Source of the DNA: JAVJST01 sp040219295
GTDB taxonomy: Bacteria > Pseudomonadota > Alphaproteobacteria > Rhodospirillales > Casp-alpha2
Assembly (NCBI GenBank): GCA_040219295.1
Contig: JAVJST010000008.1
Span: 232,286 to 296,285 of the forward strand
Length of the DNA: 64,000 bases
Reading direction: 5' to 3'
Under the pieces are notes generated by a model. It saw nothing but the letters and a program-made list of their open reading frames with translations, did not search any database and was not told the DNA's origin. A program made the translations under genes and the position numbers. This document shows, in pieces, positions 8,853 to 18,009 of the stretch (its first letter is position 1; every line of letters begins with the position of its first letter).

Positions 8853-9512
8853 ATGGCCGAAATCGACCTGATGAGCCGCTATCCCAAGTCCGTCCGGGCG
8901 GATATCACCGCCGAGCGCGTACAGGTCTCGGAGGAAGACCGGCGGATCGCGCGCCAGTTCGGCTGGGAATACTTCGACGGCCCGCGCCGTCTGGGCATGG
9001 GCGGCTATCACTACAACCCGAAGTTCTTCACGCCGGTGGTCGAGGACATGATCGCCCACTACGGGTTGACGGACGAAAGCTCCATCCTCGATGTCGGCTG
9101 CGCCAAGGGGTTCATGCTGCACGATTTTCGCCAGGCATTGCCGGGCTGCACCATTGCCGGCATCGACATCTCGACCTACTGCCTCGAGAACGCGATGGAG
9201 ACGGTGGCCGGCGACCTGCAATGCGCGAGTTGCGACGACCTGCCGTTCGAGGACGACAGCTTCGACCTGGTGATCTCGATCGCGACGATCCACAACCTGG
9301 ACGTCGAAGGCGTGAAGCGGTCGCTTCGCGAGATCATGCGGGTCAGCCGCAAGCACGCCTTCATCAAGGTCAACGGTTACCGCACGACCGAAGAACGCGA
9401 TGCGCTCGAGGCATGGAACCTGGTCGCCAGGACGATCCTGCCGGTCGAGGAATGGGAAGCGATCTTCGACGAGGTCGGCTACACCGCCGACTACTACTGG
9501 TTCACGCCCTGA
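8853..9512 (+). CDS. SAM-dependent methyltransferase (class I)
   Basis: A 219-residue class I methyltransferase. Motif I is ILDVGCAKGFML, the acidic end of strand 2 is IAGIDIS, and motif post-I/II appears as DLPFEDDSFDLVISIATIHNL. The start is the ATG at 8853, with GGGAG eight bases upstream. The ORF remains open further upstream inside the radical SAM gene, but that part is not conserved-looking. It is convergent with the FkbM-type methyltransferase, with 4 bases between the stop codons. The methyl acceptor is unknown; a glycan sugar is the likeliest guess from context. Confidence 0.85.
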   Translation: MAEIDLMSRYPKSVRADITAERVQVSEEDRRIARQFGWEYFDGPRRLGMGGYHYNPKFFTPVVEDMIAHYGLTDESSILDVGCAKGFMLHDFRQALPGCTIAGIDISTYCLENAMETVAGDLQCASCDDLPFEDDSFDLVISIATIHNLDVEGVKRSLREIMRVSRKHAFIKVNGYRTTEERDALEAWNLVARTILPVEEWEAIFDEVGYTADYYWFTP

Positions 9513-9516
9513 GCGA

Positions 9517-10521
9517 TCATCCCGAAGACAGCAGGCGCGAGAGTTCGTCGGTCCGGCGGAAGAAGCGCTCACGATCCGGATACGCTGCGCCGAATGCCGC
9601 TTGATAAAGTGCCGCGGCCGCGGAGAACGCGTCCGGGTTGACGTTCTTGATCCGGTGCGCGTGGCGCAGGAACAAGAGCTCTAGGTATCGAGCGAGCGGA
9701 ACATCTTTCTTCAGCGCCGCCGCGAAGGCGTCACGCCGTCCGCCGCCGGCGATTTCATGCTCGACGATCCTGCAGGCGAGATCACCGGCGCGATTCCGGA
9801 ATGCGAAGACGGCCAGCTTCACGAACCGTGGCAGATCGACCTCGTCGTTTCCGCTCGCAACCGCCTCCGGCTTGCGGACGAAGAATGCCTCGCACCCGAC
9901 GACGACGCCGAAGCGGTCGCCGGGCTGCATGCTGCTCATCGGATAACCGCGCCCGTCGTAGTCCAGGTTGACCAGCATGAAGGGATGCTCGTTGAGCAGG
10001 AACTCAAGAATCTGCGGGGCCGGCACGTGCCCGAAGACATCGCTGAACACCAGCTCGATGTTCAGCGCCAACGTATCGCCGAGAACGGTCTCGGCACCTT
10101 TCAGAGCCGCCAGCTCGTGTCCTTCGATGTCGAGCTTGATGAAGTCGGGGGAGACGTCGATTGCGGCAAAGTACCGGTCGAGCGTCGTGCACTCAATCTC
10201 GAGTTTCTCCTGCACGGCGCCCTCATCCGGCCGGATGTCCCTGAGCCACAAGGATTCGGCGTTCGGCGTCCGCGTGGTCGACATGCCCCGGTGACCGAGA
10301 ACGTTGAGCTCGATCGTGCCCGGCGTGTCGGAGAGGGCAACGCCGTTGACGACGTAGTCGCCGTCGCCGGCGTACTTCTCGGCAAGATAGGCAGATTCCC
10401 CCGGATCCGGCTCGAAGGCGTGAACGCGCTTCGGGGCGGGATAGTCTGCCATCGTCGGGTGCAGCCCGTAGCGTGCTCCCCCGTCGACGAAGACGGTCTT
10501 CCACAAATCCATCGAGCCCAC
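9517..10521 (-). CDS. FkbM-family methyltransferase
   Basis: A 334-residue protein with the FkbM methyltransferase core: the SAM loop FVDGGARYG, then HAFEPDPGESAYL, and the diagnostic PDFIKLDIEGHELAALKGAE-type strand. Residues after about 215 form a charged helical extension absent from minimal FkbM proteins. The start is probably GTG at 10521, which has GGGGGA nine bases upstream; ATG at 10512 is the alternative. It is alone on the minus strand within a plus-strand cluster. FkbM enzymes O-methylate sugars or lipids, so O-methylation of the surface glycan made by its neighbours is inferred. Confidence 0.85.
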   Translation of the reverse strand: MGSMDLWKTVFVDGGARYGLHPTMADYPAPKRVHAFEPDPGESAYLAEKYAGDGDYVVNGVALSDTPGTIELNVLGHRGMSTTRTPNAESLWLRDIRPDEGAVQEKLEIECTTLDRYFAAIDVSPDFIKLDIEGHELAALKGAETVLGDTLALNIELVFSDVFGHVPAPQILEFLLNEHPFMLVNLDYDGRGYPMSSMQPGDRFGVVVGCEAFFVRKPEAVASGNDEVDLPRFVKLAVFAFRNRAGDLACRIVEHEIAGGGRRDAFAAALKKDVPLARYLELLFLRHAHRIKNVNPDAFSAAAALYQAAFGAAYPDRERFFRRTDELSRLLSSG

Positions 10522-10662
10522 TCGACTGTTCCCCCTGTTGCGAAACCGCCTGCCGCGCCGGAAACACTACATCAATTATTAAAGTTCTTGGTATTGAAGT
10601 GACAAGCACACTCAGGGTTTCTGGCCGGGCCGAGCACTGACGGACCGGGCCGCGGGGACGAC

Positions 10663-11793
10663 ATGACCAGGGATTCCAAAAGCGAGATTCGCGTCCGCGC
10701 CGCCGTCAACGAGACGATCGCCGCGTACAACCGGCATGAACTCGATTCCGCCCGCGAACAGACAATCAGGATCTGGAACGAACATTATGGCGGCAGCCCG
10801 CTACTGCCGAGCGACTTCGACGTCGTGACCACCTTGTGGGGGATGATGCAGCGCCTCGCGCCGGACTGTCCCGAAGCGGCCGCCGCCCAGGAGGCGATCA
10901 AGGGCCTCAAGCGGCAGCTCAGGAAGGACCAGCCGCTTAACGCGGTCTACGACCTCGGCCGCTGGCCGCCGCAGTTCGACCTCTTCACCTTTCTCGTCCA
11001 GGCCAAGACGCTTGCCGTCGCGCAGGACAGGCCGCTCAACGTCGTCTTTCAACCCGCCGAGGACGGCGGATACGTTAAAATGGGCAAGTACTCGCACGAC
11101 GAGGCGAACTACAGGATGTACCACATCTGCCTGCCGGCGACGATCCTCTACGGCGCCTCGCCGATGGTCCTGCCCGATCGGAATGCGCCGCTGCCGGAAG
11201 GTGACTACCTGCCGACGATGGGTGCCACGCATGACGGCGTGATCCGTGTTCACCGGGAAACCGGAAGGCTGGAAAAGCTGCGCGCCTCGAAACGCGGCCT
11301 CGAACTCGTCGGCGAGTTCACCGAACGATTCGACCGCCCGATCGTGACGATCACGCTGCGCAACACCTTCCGTTACGAGAACCGGAATAGCGACCTGACC
11401 ATCTGGCGGGAGGTCGCCGACAAGCTGATGCCGGATTTCCAGACGGTGTTCGTTCCCGATACGGCAGACGCCTTCAAGGATCTTGATTTCGGACATGCCG
11501 TCTTCAACATTGGCGCTGTCGATCTCGATTCCCGGCTGGCGCTCTACGAACGGGCGGCCCTGAACATCTTTAATCACAACGGCCCGGCCGTGCTGTGCCA
11601 GTACGGCGTTTCCGCCTTCCTGAATTTCGGGTTGAGGGACGAGAAGTACATGACGGCCGCTGAATGGGCGTCGATCGGAATGCCGATCGACACGCAGCCG
11701 CCGTACCTCCTCGACAATCAGAAACTGGTCTGGGACCCGCCGACCCCGGAACGCGTGATCGACGAGGTCCGCGAGATGATGGAACGAATCTGA
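10663..11793 (+). CDS. Uncharacterised protein in glycan cluster
   Basis: A 376-residue protein that I do not recognise. It has no signal peptide or membrane segment and looks cytoplasmic. The first 90 residues are helical; the rest alternates strands and helices (FDLFTFLVQAKTLAVAQ, PIVTITLRNTFRYENRNSD, FDRPIVTI, LALYERAALNIFNHNGPAVLC). That layout, with the late NHNGPAVLCQYGVSAFLNFG segment, is what a GT-B glycosyltransferase or a related nucleotide-sugar enzyme could show, but no diagnostic motif is visible. The start ATG at 10663 follows a 141-base gap divergent from fkbM. The neighbouring gmhA-like gene converges 7 bases after its stop. Confidence 0.6.
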   Translation: MTRDSKSEIRVRAAVNETIAAYNRHELDSAREQTIRIWNEHYGGSPLLPSDFDVVTTLWGMMQRLAPDCPEAAAAQEAIKGLKRQLRKDQPLNAVYDLGRWPPQFDLFTFLVQAKTLAVAQDRPLNVVFQPAEDGGYVKMGKYSHDEANYRMYHICLPATILYGASPMVLPDRNAPLPEGDYLPTMGATHDGVIRVHRETGRLEKLRASKRGLELVGEFTERFDRPIVTITLRNTFRYENRNSDLTIWREVADKLMPDFQTVFVPDTADAFKDLDFGHAVFNIGAVDLDSRLALYERAALNIFNHNGPAVLCQYGVSAFLNFGLRDEKYMTAAEWASIGMPIDTQPPYLLDNQKLVWDPPTPERVIDEVREMMERI

Positions 11794-11800
11794 AGCCGGC

Positions 11801-12400
11801 CTACCGGCCGATGTATTGCGCCAGAATGTTCGCCAGACTCTGGTGAACATCTTCGACGACCTCGTACTCGCCGGCATCGACGTGGATGCTCACATCCGCG
11901 TCCTGAGCGAGACGGCCACCCGAGAACCCGGTGAAGCCGACAACCTTGATATCGTTCTCCTTCGCCCATTCTACGGCCATGACGATGTTGGCGGAATTGC
12001 CGGATGAACTGATCGCCCACAGGACGTCGCCGGGCCGGGCCAGGGACTGAAGCTGGTAGGCGAATATCTCCGCGTACGACGTATCGTTGGCGACGGCGGT
12101 GATCGCCGGCATCGCCGTGCAAAGGGAGACGACCCGCGGTTTTAGCCCAGTTCTCGACCGGATCCCCTTCAGGTGGTCGCAATGCAGGTGATTGGCGATG
12201 GCGGCGGAACCGCCGTTGCCGCAGACGAACACCGTCGCACCGGTTTCATAGGCGCTGGCGATCAGGCGCTGAGCGCGCCCGAACGCAACCATGTCGACCG
12301 AACCGAATGCCGCGTCCCAGCGCTGGCGATACGCATCCGTGAACGCTTCTAGCGCCCGCTGCTCGGTTTCGGGCAAATTGTCGATCGGACCGTTGCTCAT
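11801..12400 (-). CDS. SIS-domain phosphosugar isomerase, GmhA-like
   Basis: A 199-residue single SIS-domain protein resembling GmhA, which converts sedoheptulose 7-phosphate into D-glycero-manno-heptose 7-phosphate. Visible are FVCGNGGSAAIANHLHCDHLKG (trimmed here to its core CGNGGSAA) and the second phosphate-binding loop WAISSSGNSANIV. The frame stays open for 250 codons upstream, but family homology starts at the ATG at 12400. Together with the kinase-adenylyltransferase fusion at 4.3 kb and the transketolase it forms most of a heptose-activation route; a GmhB phosphatase is not in the window. It faces the unknown 376-residue gene convergently. Confidence 0.85.
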   Translation of the reverse strand: MSNGPIDNLPETEQRALEAFTDAYRQRWDAAFGSVDMVAFGRAQRLIASAYETGATVFVCGNGGSAAIANHLHCDHLKGIRSRTGLKPRVVSLCTAMPAITAVANDTSYAEIFAYQLQSLARPGDVLWAISSSGNSANIVMAVEWAKENDIKVVGFTGFSGGRLAQDADVSIHVDAGEYEVVEDVHQSLANILAQYIGR

Positions 12401-12634
12401 GGGTTCGATTATCCAGAAACTGACACTTCGGCTCCAACCGCGTTCGAGAACCCGCAAGGCCACCGTGCCGACCTGTTCGAGGCGACCACAAGGCCATGTG
12501 AAAGTCAAAAACTGTTTCCATGACCCGACGCCCGATGCCCGGCAGTCGGCGTGCGCCGGCGTGACATTCGCTATCGACGGGCATGGGGATTTGATCAAGA
12601 GTGTGATCGTTGACCGGCGCAGGAGTCCCAGGAA

Positions 12635-13861
12635 ATGGCTAGAACGTTCGTTTCGCACCTCGAATGCTCCCTGACGGGAGAACGTTACAAGGCCGGCAAG
12701 ATCCACGGACTCTCGAATGCGGGCCGCCCTCTCCTCGTGCGTTACGACCTGAAAAAGATGAAAGCCGCCGTCCGTAAGAAGGACATCGAGCATTCGACGG
12801 AACCGGGATTCTGGCGCTACGCGGCGATGTTGCCGGTGATAAAGAAGAAGCACCGGATATCGCTGGGCGAGGTCGTCACGCCGATGGTCACGCTCACGCA
12901 GTCGACAGGCTGGCTCGGCTCGGCGCCCGGCCGGGTCATCGTGAAGGATGAAGGCCGCCTGCCGACCGGATCCTTCAAGGCCCGCGGACTGTGCCTCGCG
13001 GTGTCGATGGCCAAGCAGTTTGGCCTCGAACATCTGGCGATCCCGACCAACGGCAATGCAGGCGCGGCAATGGCGGCGTATGCACGCCGCGCAGGCATGC
13101 GTGCAACCGTGTTCTGCCCGTCGGACACGCCGGACATCAACGTCCGCGAGATCCAGCAACAGGGCGCCGAGACCTACCTGGTCAACGGCTTGATTAACGA
13201 TTGCGGCAAGATCGTCGGTGACGGCAAGGAACAGGTTGGCTGGTTCGACGTTTCGACCCTAAAGGAGCCCTACCGGATCGAGGGCAAGAAGACGATGGGC
13301 CTCGAATTGGCCGAGCAGATGGGATGGAAGCTGCCCGACGTGATTATGTATCCGACCGGCGGTGGCACGGGTCTGATCGGCATGTGGAAGGCGTTTCACG
13401 AGCTGAAGACGCTGGGCTGGATCAAGGGCAAGCTGCCGCGCATGGTCGCCGTCCAGGCCGAAGGCTGTGCGCCGATCGTCGAGGCCTGGTCCGCGGGCGA
13501 GGAACATGCGCCGCTGTGGAAGAACGCGAAGACCGTTGCGGCAGGAATCCGGGTTCCCGTCGCGATCGGCGATTTCCTGATCATCCGCGCCGTGCGCGAG
13601 TCCGGCGGTTTCGGCATCGCCGTTTCGGACAAGGAGATACTGACGGCCCGCGACGTGATCGCTCAGGAAGACGGCTTTCTGCTGTGTCCCGAAGGGGCGG
13701 CAACGGCTGCGGCCTATCGCCAAGCCCTCGCCGACGGCCGGATCGCAAACAAGGAAACCGTTGTCCTGTTCAACTGCGCGACGGGTCTCAAATATCCCAT
13801 GGCGCCGTCACGCAACTCCGTCGATCGGAAGAAACGCATCGACTACGCCCGTTTCTCCTGA
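12635..13861 (+). CDS. Threonine synthase-like PLP enzyme
   Basis: A 408-residue fold-type II PLP enzyme of the threonine synthase group. The cofactor lysine is K115 in GRLPTGSFKARG; the phosphate loop is PTGGGTGLIG, and NGNAGAAMAAYA is the substrate loop. The N-terminus (HLECSLTGERY) matches the small lead-in seen in some threonine synthases. It is transcribed alone, with 234 bases upstream (divergent from gmhA) and 203 bases downstream. It could be a housekeeping threonine synthase, or a paralogue acting on an amino-sugar or amino-acid substituent of the adjacent glycan; the sequence cannot decide. Confidence 0.82.
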   Translation: MARTFVSHLECSLTGERYKAGKIHGLSNAGRPLLVRYDLKKMKAAVRKKDIEHSTEPGFWRYAAMLPVIKKKHRISLGEVVTPMVTLTQSTGWLGSAPGRVIVKDEGRLPTGSFKARGLCLAVSMAKQFGLEHLAIPTNGNAGAAMAAYARRAGMRATVFCPSDTPDINVREIQQQGAETYLVNGLINDCGKIVGDGKEQVGWFDVSTLKEPYRIEGKKTMGLELAEQMGWKLPDVIMYPTGGGTGLIGMWKAFHELKTLGWIKGKLPRMVAVQAEGCAPIVEAWSAGEEHAPLWKNAKTVAAGIRVPVAIGDFLIIRAVRESGGFGIAVSDKEILTARDVIAQEDGFLLCPEGAATAAAYRQALADGRIANKETVVLFNCATGLKYPMAPSRNSVDRKKRIDYARFS

Positions 13862-14064
13862 TCTTTCAGGTTCTTACCAGGAATCCGGAAAACTTCGAGT
13901 AGGTGTTTCTAGTATCCAATAAGGGATATCTCTAGGTCGTTGCCTCGCGCAATTCGCACCTGCATAATTTTTCGGTCTCGAAGTCACCGCCGTCCGGTTC
14001 AATGCGTGCCTCACGCATGGCCGAGGAGGCGCAACTCAACAATTCCACAGGGAGTCCGTCGAAA

Positions 14065-15129
14065 ATGAGCATCAATTCGAAGTTCAAGGCAGTCCTGAAG
14101 GCTTCGGCCTTCGCGGCAGCCGGTCTTGTCATGCTCGGGGCGACGAATGCGCGCGCCGATATCGTCATTTCCAACTGGGACGGCTACATGCCGGCCGACA
14201 TGATGGAACAGTTCACGGCGGCCACGGGCATCAAGGCCGAACTCGCCCTGCATGCCACGAACGAAGAAATCATGGGCAAGGTCACCGCGAGCGGCGGCAA
14301 GGGCTACGACGTCGTGTTCGTCTCCTCGCCTTTCGCCGAGGCGCTCAACAAGCTCGGCTTGGCTGCGGAGATGGATCACAGCAAGATCCCGAACGTCGCC
14401 AACCTCTATCCGGAGGCTGCGGAGCTGGTCTACGATCCGGAGAATACTTTCTCGATGCCCTATGCCTGGGGCACAACGGGGCTTTGCTACCGCCCGGACA
14501 TGGTCTCCGGCACGCCGAACAGCTGGAACGATCTCCTGAAGCCGTCCGATGACCTCAAGGGCAAGATCACCATGCTCAGCACGGATCGCTGGCTGATGGC
14601 CGCGGGCGCCCTGGCGCTCGGCAGCTCCATCAATACCAAGGATCAGAAAGAAATCGACGCAATCAAGAACCTGCTGATTGACGCCAAGAAGAACCTGCTC
14701 GCTTACGACGACGCGACCTTCTACGCCAAACTGGTCTCGGGCGAAGCGTCGCTGGTCCACGCCTGGGACGGCTGGTGCAACTACGGCATCGCCGAGAACG
14801 CCGACATCAAGTACGTCATCCCGAAGGAAGGCACCGATCTCTGGGTCGACACGATGGTCGTTATGGAGAATTCCGAAAACAAGGACGAGGCCTTTGCCTT
14901 CATCAATTACGTTCTGAGCCAGGACATCGGCGTCTGGGTCGCTTCCAACATCCTCTACAAGACGCCGAACAAGGCCGCCATGGAAGCGCTCGATCCGGGT
15001 CTGATCGAGGCCTTCCCGAACATGGGTCTGGCCCCGTCTGACATGTTGAAGAATCAGATGCTGCGCGACTTGGGCAAGGCGCAGAAGGCATACTCGAAAG
15101 CGGTCACCGAGATCCTCGCCTCTCAGTAA
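14065..15129 (+). CDS. Polyamine-type ABC transporter periplasmic binding protein
   Basis: A 354-residue solute-binding protein of the PotD/PotF family. It has a Sec signal peptide (residues 1 to about 29, ending in NARA before DIVISNWDGY). The mature start ISNWDGYMP and later PYAWGTTGL and DGWCNYGIAENADI are the family's ligand-cleft strands. The ATG at 14065 is chosen because AGGGAG lies 9 bases upstream and the signal peptide starts there; the frame is open to 14002. It heads the operon binding protein, permease, permease, ATPase. The ligand is probably a cationic amine or a related compound. Confidence 0.88.
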   Translation: MSINSKFKAVLKASAFAAAGLVMLGATNARADIVISNWDGYMPADMMEQFTAATGIKAELALHATNEEIMGKVTASGGKGYDVVFVSSPFAEALNKLGLAAEMDHSKIPNVANLYPEAAELVYDPENTFSMPYAWGTTGLCYRPDMVSGTPNSWNDLLKPSDDLKGKITMLSTDRWLMAAGALALGSSINTKDQKEIDAIKNLLIDAKKNLLAYDDATFYAKLVSGEASLVHAWDGWCNYGIAENADIKYVIPKEGTDLWVDTMVVMENSENKDEAFAFINYVLSQDIGVWVASNILYKTPNKAAMEALDPGLIEAFPNMGLAPSDMLKNQMLRDLGKAQKAYSKAVTEILASQ

Positions 15130-15142
15130 ACCGAACCGAAAC

Positions 15143-15182
15143 CGGGGGCGGGCGGCGGCAAGTCGCCCGCCTTTCCCGTTTT
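15143..15182 (+). terminator. Intra-operon stem-loop after binding-protein gene
   Basis: An 8-bp GC stem, GGCGGGCG (15147-15154) with CGCCCGCC (15164-15171), loop of 9, can be extended by CGGG/CCCG and is followed by TTTT at 15179-15182. It begins 14 bases after the stop of the binding-protein gene and precedes the first permease by about 45 bases. It looks like an attenuating terminator or 3'-end protector that lowers permease expression relative to the binding protein. Confidence 0.55.
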
Positions 15183-15227
15183 AGGCACCTCGATATCGCA
15201 TCTGGTCGAACGACAATCGGAATCTGA

Positions 15228-16082
15228 ATGTCTGCGCGGACGAACACCTGGATCTACGTGTCCCCCGGCCTCGGATGGCTGGCCCTTTTCATGGTCGTGC
15301 CGTGCGGCATCATCTTCGTCTACAGTTTCTTCGAACGGGGCGTTTACGGCGGCATCGACTATATCTTCACGTTCGAAAACTTCGAACGCGCCGCCGATAC
15401 CATCTATCTCAACATTCTGCTGACCTCGGCCCGGATCGCCGGGCTGGCGACGTTCGTCGCCATCCTGCTCGCCTATCCCGCCGCCTACGCGATCAGCCTC
15501 GTCCCGCAGAGCCGACAACCGGTCTACCTGTTTCTGATCATGCTGCCGTTCTGGAGCAACTACCTGATCCGCACCTACGCGTGGATCGTGATGCTCAATC
15601 GCGAGGGCCTGATCAACAACGCGCTCGAGGGTGTCGGCCTGATTTCCGAGCCGCTGCCCCTGCTCTACAACGAGTTCTCGATCGTGACCGGGCTGGTCTA
15701 CAACTACCTGCCTTTCGTCGTGCTCGCCATCTACGCTTCTATCAGCCGGCTGAACCCGGAAATTCGCGAAGCTTCCGAGGATCTCGGAGCATCTTCACTG
15801 CTTACGTTCGTTCGCGTCACGCTACCGCTGACCTTGCCCGGGGTCGCCGCCGGCGCGGTGTTCGTGTTCGTGCTCTCGATTGGCAACTTCATCACGCCCG
15901 ACCTTCTCGGTGGCGGGCGTCTGCAGATGGTCGGCAACCTGATTTACGATCAGTTCCTCAGCGCACGGGACTGGCCGTTCGGCTCGGCGCTGTCGCTGAT
16001 CCTGATCGGCGTCATGATGATGCTGCTCTTCGCCCAGGCACTAGCCGTCAATCGGGCCGCAGGCGAAAGCAAAGCGACATGA
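15228..16082 (+). CDS. Polyamine-type ABC transporter permease (PotB-like)
   Basis: A 284-residue inner-membrane permease with about six transmembrane helices, beginning at SPGLGWLALFMVVPCGIIFV. The EAA loop that docks the ATPase is seen as EDLGASSLLTFVRVTLPLTL. It pairs with the next permease, overlapping it by 4 bases. The loop with IYASISRLNPEIREASEDLG is typical of PotB/PotH proteins. Expected to form the membrane pore for the amine recognised by the upstream binding protein. Confidence 0.88.
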   Translation: MSARTNTWIYVSPGLGWLALFMVVPCGIIFVYSFFERGVYGGIDYIFTFENFERAADTIYLNILLTSARIAGLATFVAILLAYPAAYAISLVPQSRQPVYLFLIMLPFWSNYLIRTYAWIVMLNREGLINNALEGVGLISEPLPLLYNEFSIVTGLVYNYLPFVVLAIYASISRLNPEIREASEDLGASSLLTFVRVTLPLTLPGVAAGAVFVFVLSIGNFITPDLLGGGRLQMVGNLIYDQFLSARDWPFGSALSLILIGVMMMLLFAQALAVNRAAGESKAT

Positions 16083-16873
16083 GCGCGCCCGTCACCCCGG
16101 CCTTCAGGTTCCTGAAGGGCCATCTCTATCTGGTTTACGTATTTCTCTACGTGCCGATCCTGGTGCTGATGGGTCTGTCCTTCAACGACGCCGGCCTGCC
16201 GACGGCATGGGGCGGTTTCTCAACACGATGGTACGGCGAACTGATCGGAAACGCCGCCGTGCTGAAAGCGGCGCGAAACACGCTCATCGTCGCCATTGTT
16301 TCGACCCTGCTGGCGACCATAATCGGGACGCTGTTGGCGATCGGCGTCGAGCGTCGGCAGAAATCGTCGAGCGCGCTGGAGGCGCTGCTTTTTGCGCCGA
16401 TGATTATTCCCGACATCGTCCTGGCGATCGCGCTGCTGTCGTTCTTCACCTTGCTCAACTTCACGCTGGGTCTGCATTCGATCATTCTCAGCCACGTCGT
16501 GTTCAATATCGCCTTCGTGTGCGCCGTCGTCAGAACTCGGTTGAAGAACTTCGATTTCTCGATCGTCGAGGCGAGCGCCGATCTCGGCGCGAGCGAGTTC
16601 ACGACGTTCCGGCGTGTCATGCTGCCGGCGATCTTCCCTGGCGTGCTGGCCGGCGGTTTGCTGGCGTTTACCCTATCGGTCGACGAGTTCATCATCGCCT
16701 ATTTCACTGCCGGTGCAGGCAGCAGCTCGACGACGCTACCCATGCAGATCTATTCAATGATCCGTTTCGGCGTGACGCCGGAGATCAACGCCATGGCGAC
16801 CATCGTCATGATGGTGAGCTTCACCCTCGTCTTTATCTCACAACGCATCGACCGCGGAAACATGGCGCCATGA
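16079..16873 (+). CDS. Polyamine-type ABC transporter permease (PotC-like)
   Basis: A 264-residue permease, the second membrane subunit. It starts at the ATG at 16079, overlapping the previous stop (ATGA), although its frame stays open far upstream inside the previous gene. Helices include YLVYVFLYVPILVLMGLSF and LFAPMIIPDIVLAIALLSFF. The EAA loop is EASADLGASEFTTFRRVMLPAI, and the late segment SVDEFIIAYFTAGAGSSTLP-like is characteristic of PotC/PotI. The ATPase gene overlaps its end by 4 bases. Confidence 0.88.
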   Translation: MSAPVTPAFRFLKGHLYLVYVFLYVPILVLMGLSFNDAGLPTAWGGFSTRWYGELIGNAAVLKAARNTLIVAIVSTLLATIIGTLLAIGVERRQKSSSALEALLFAPMIIPDIVLAIALLSFFTLLNFTLGLHSIILSHVVFNIAFVCAVVRTRLKNFDFSIVEASADLGASEFTTFRRVMLPAIFPGVLAGGLLAFTLSVDEFIIAYFTAGAGSSSTTLPMQIYSMIRFGVTPEINAMATIVMMVSFTLVFISQRIDRGNMAP

Positions 16874-17949
16874 ACCAGCCCGCCTCCAGCGTCATTCACC
16901 TCGAAAGACTGACGAAAAGATTCGGCCCCGTCACTGCCGTCGACCGGGTTTCGCTCGACTTCGCGGAAAACGAGTTCTTCGCGCTGCTCGGCCCGTCCGG
17001 CTGTGGCAAGACCACGCTGTTGCGGATGATCGCCGGCTTCGAGACGCCCGACGAAGGCCGCGTCCTGCTGGACGGCAAGGACATCACCACGCTTCGCCCC
17101 AACCGGCGGCCGGTCAACCTGATGTTTCAGTCCTATGCCCTGTTCCCCCACATGACTGTGCGCGGCAACGTCGCCTACGGCCTCGAGATGGAGAAACTGC
17201 CCAGGGATGAAGTGCGCCGGCGCACCGAGGAGGTTCTCGAGACCACGCAACTCGGTGAGTTCGCAGACCGCAAGCCGACGCAGCTGTCCGGCGGCCAGAA
17301 GCAACGGGTCGCCTTGGCGCGCGCCCTGGTCAAGCGACCGCGTGTCCTGCTGCTCGACGAACCATTGGGCGCGCTCGACAAGAAACTGCGCGAACGCATG
17401 CAGCTCGAACTGAAACGGCTGCAGAACGAGGTGGGCATTACTTTTGTGGTCGTTACCCACGACCAGGAAGAGGCGCTGGTCATGGCCGACCGCATCGCCC
17501 TGATGAAGGACGGCGTCGTCGTCCAGTGCGCCGACCCGCAGACGCTGTACGAGCACCCCGATTCGCGCTTCGTCGCCGAGTTCATCGGTGTCACAAACTT
17601 CTTTGAAGGCGTGACGGTCTCCGACGGTGTCCGCGTTGACGGTCTTGGCGTCCTGGAAGGTACTCCCCCCACCGGCACGGAGAGCGGGGCCATGGCGACG
17701 ATTGCCGTGCGGCCGGAGCGCATCGGCGTCAGTCGCGACGAGCCCGGAAACGTCACCAACCGGGTTCGGGGGGCGATTGAACAGATCGCGTACCACGGTC
17801 AGGACATCAGCCTGCACGTCCGGCTCGAGAACGGCAGCATCGTGATTGTGCGGGTGACGCCCGGCGACGCTTCCGCGGCAGGCATCGCAGTGGATGAAAC
17901 GGTGTGGTGCGCCTGGGCGCCCCGGCATTCGAGGATTTTGGTCAAGTGA
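16870..17949 (+). CDS. Polyamine-type ABC transporter ATPase (PotA-like)
   Basis: A 359-residue ATPase. Walker A is GPSGCGKTT at residues 41-49, the signature LSGGQKQR starts near 139, Walker B is LLLDEP near 160-165, and the H-loop is VVTHDQEEA. The C-terminal third is a TOBE-type domain, as in PotA. The ATG at 16870 overlaps the permease stop. It energises the two permeases from the cytoplasmic face. With 60 bases and a strong AGGAGG before the next gene, the catabolic genes that follow are probably in the same transcript. Confidence 0.9.
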   Translation: MNQPASSVIHLERLTKRFGPVTAVDRVSLDFAENEFFALLGPSGCGKTTLLRMIAGFETPDEGRVLLDGKDITTLRPNRRPVNLMFQSYALFPHMTVRGNVAYGLEMEKLPRDEVRRRTEEVLETTQLGEFADRKPTQLSGGQKQRVALARALVKRPRVLLLDEPLGALDKKLRERMQLELKRLQNEVGITFVVVTHDQEEALVMADRIALMKDGVVVQCADPQTLYEHPDSRFVAEFIGVTNFFEGVTVSDGVRVDGLGVLEGTPPTGTESGAMATIAVRPERIGVSRDEPGNVTNRVRGAIEQIAYHGQDISLHVRLENGSIVIVRVTPGDASAAGIAVDETVWCAWAPRHSRILVK

Positions 17950-18009
17950 TGCGCCAGGGCGTGTCACGCAATAGGATAACGACGAGTAACAGTACGACAG
18001 GAGGAAACA

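Noticed and set aside
10585..10596. GntR half-site TTGGTATTGAAG upstream of the FkbM gene
   Set aside because: Only half a palindrome, far from the oxalate island; likely chance.
12401..13159. Upstream extension of the GmhA-like gene to 452 codons
   Set aside because: The added part is antisense to the threonine synthase-like gene, and SIS homology begins at the ATG at 12400.
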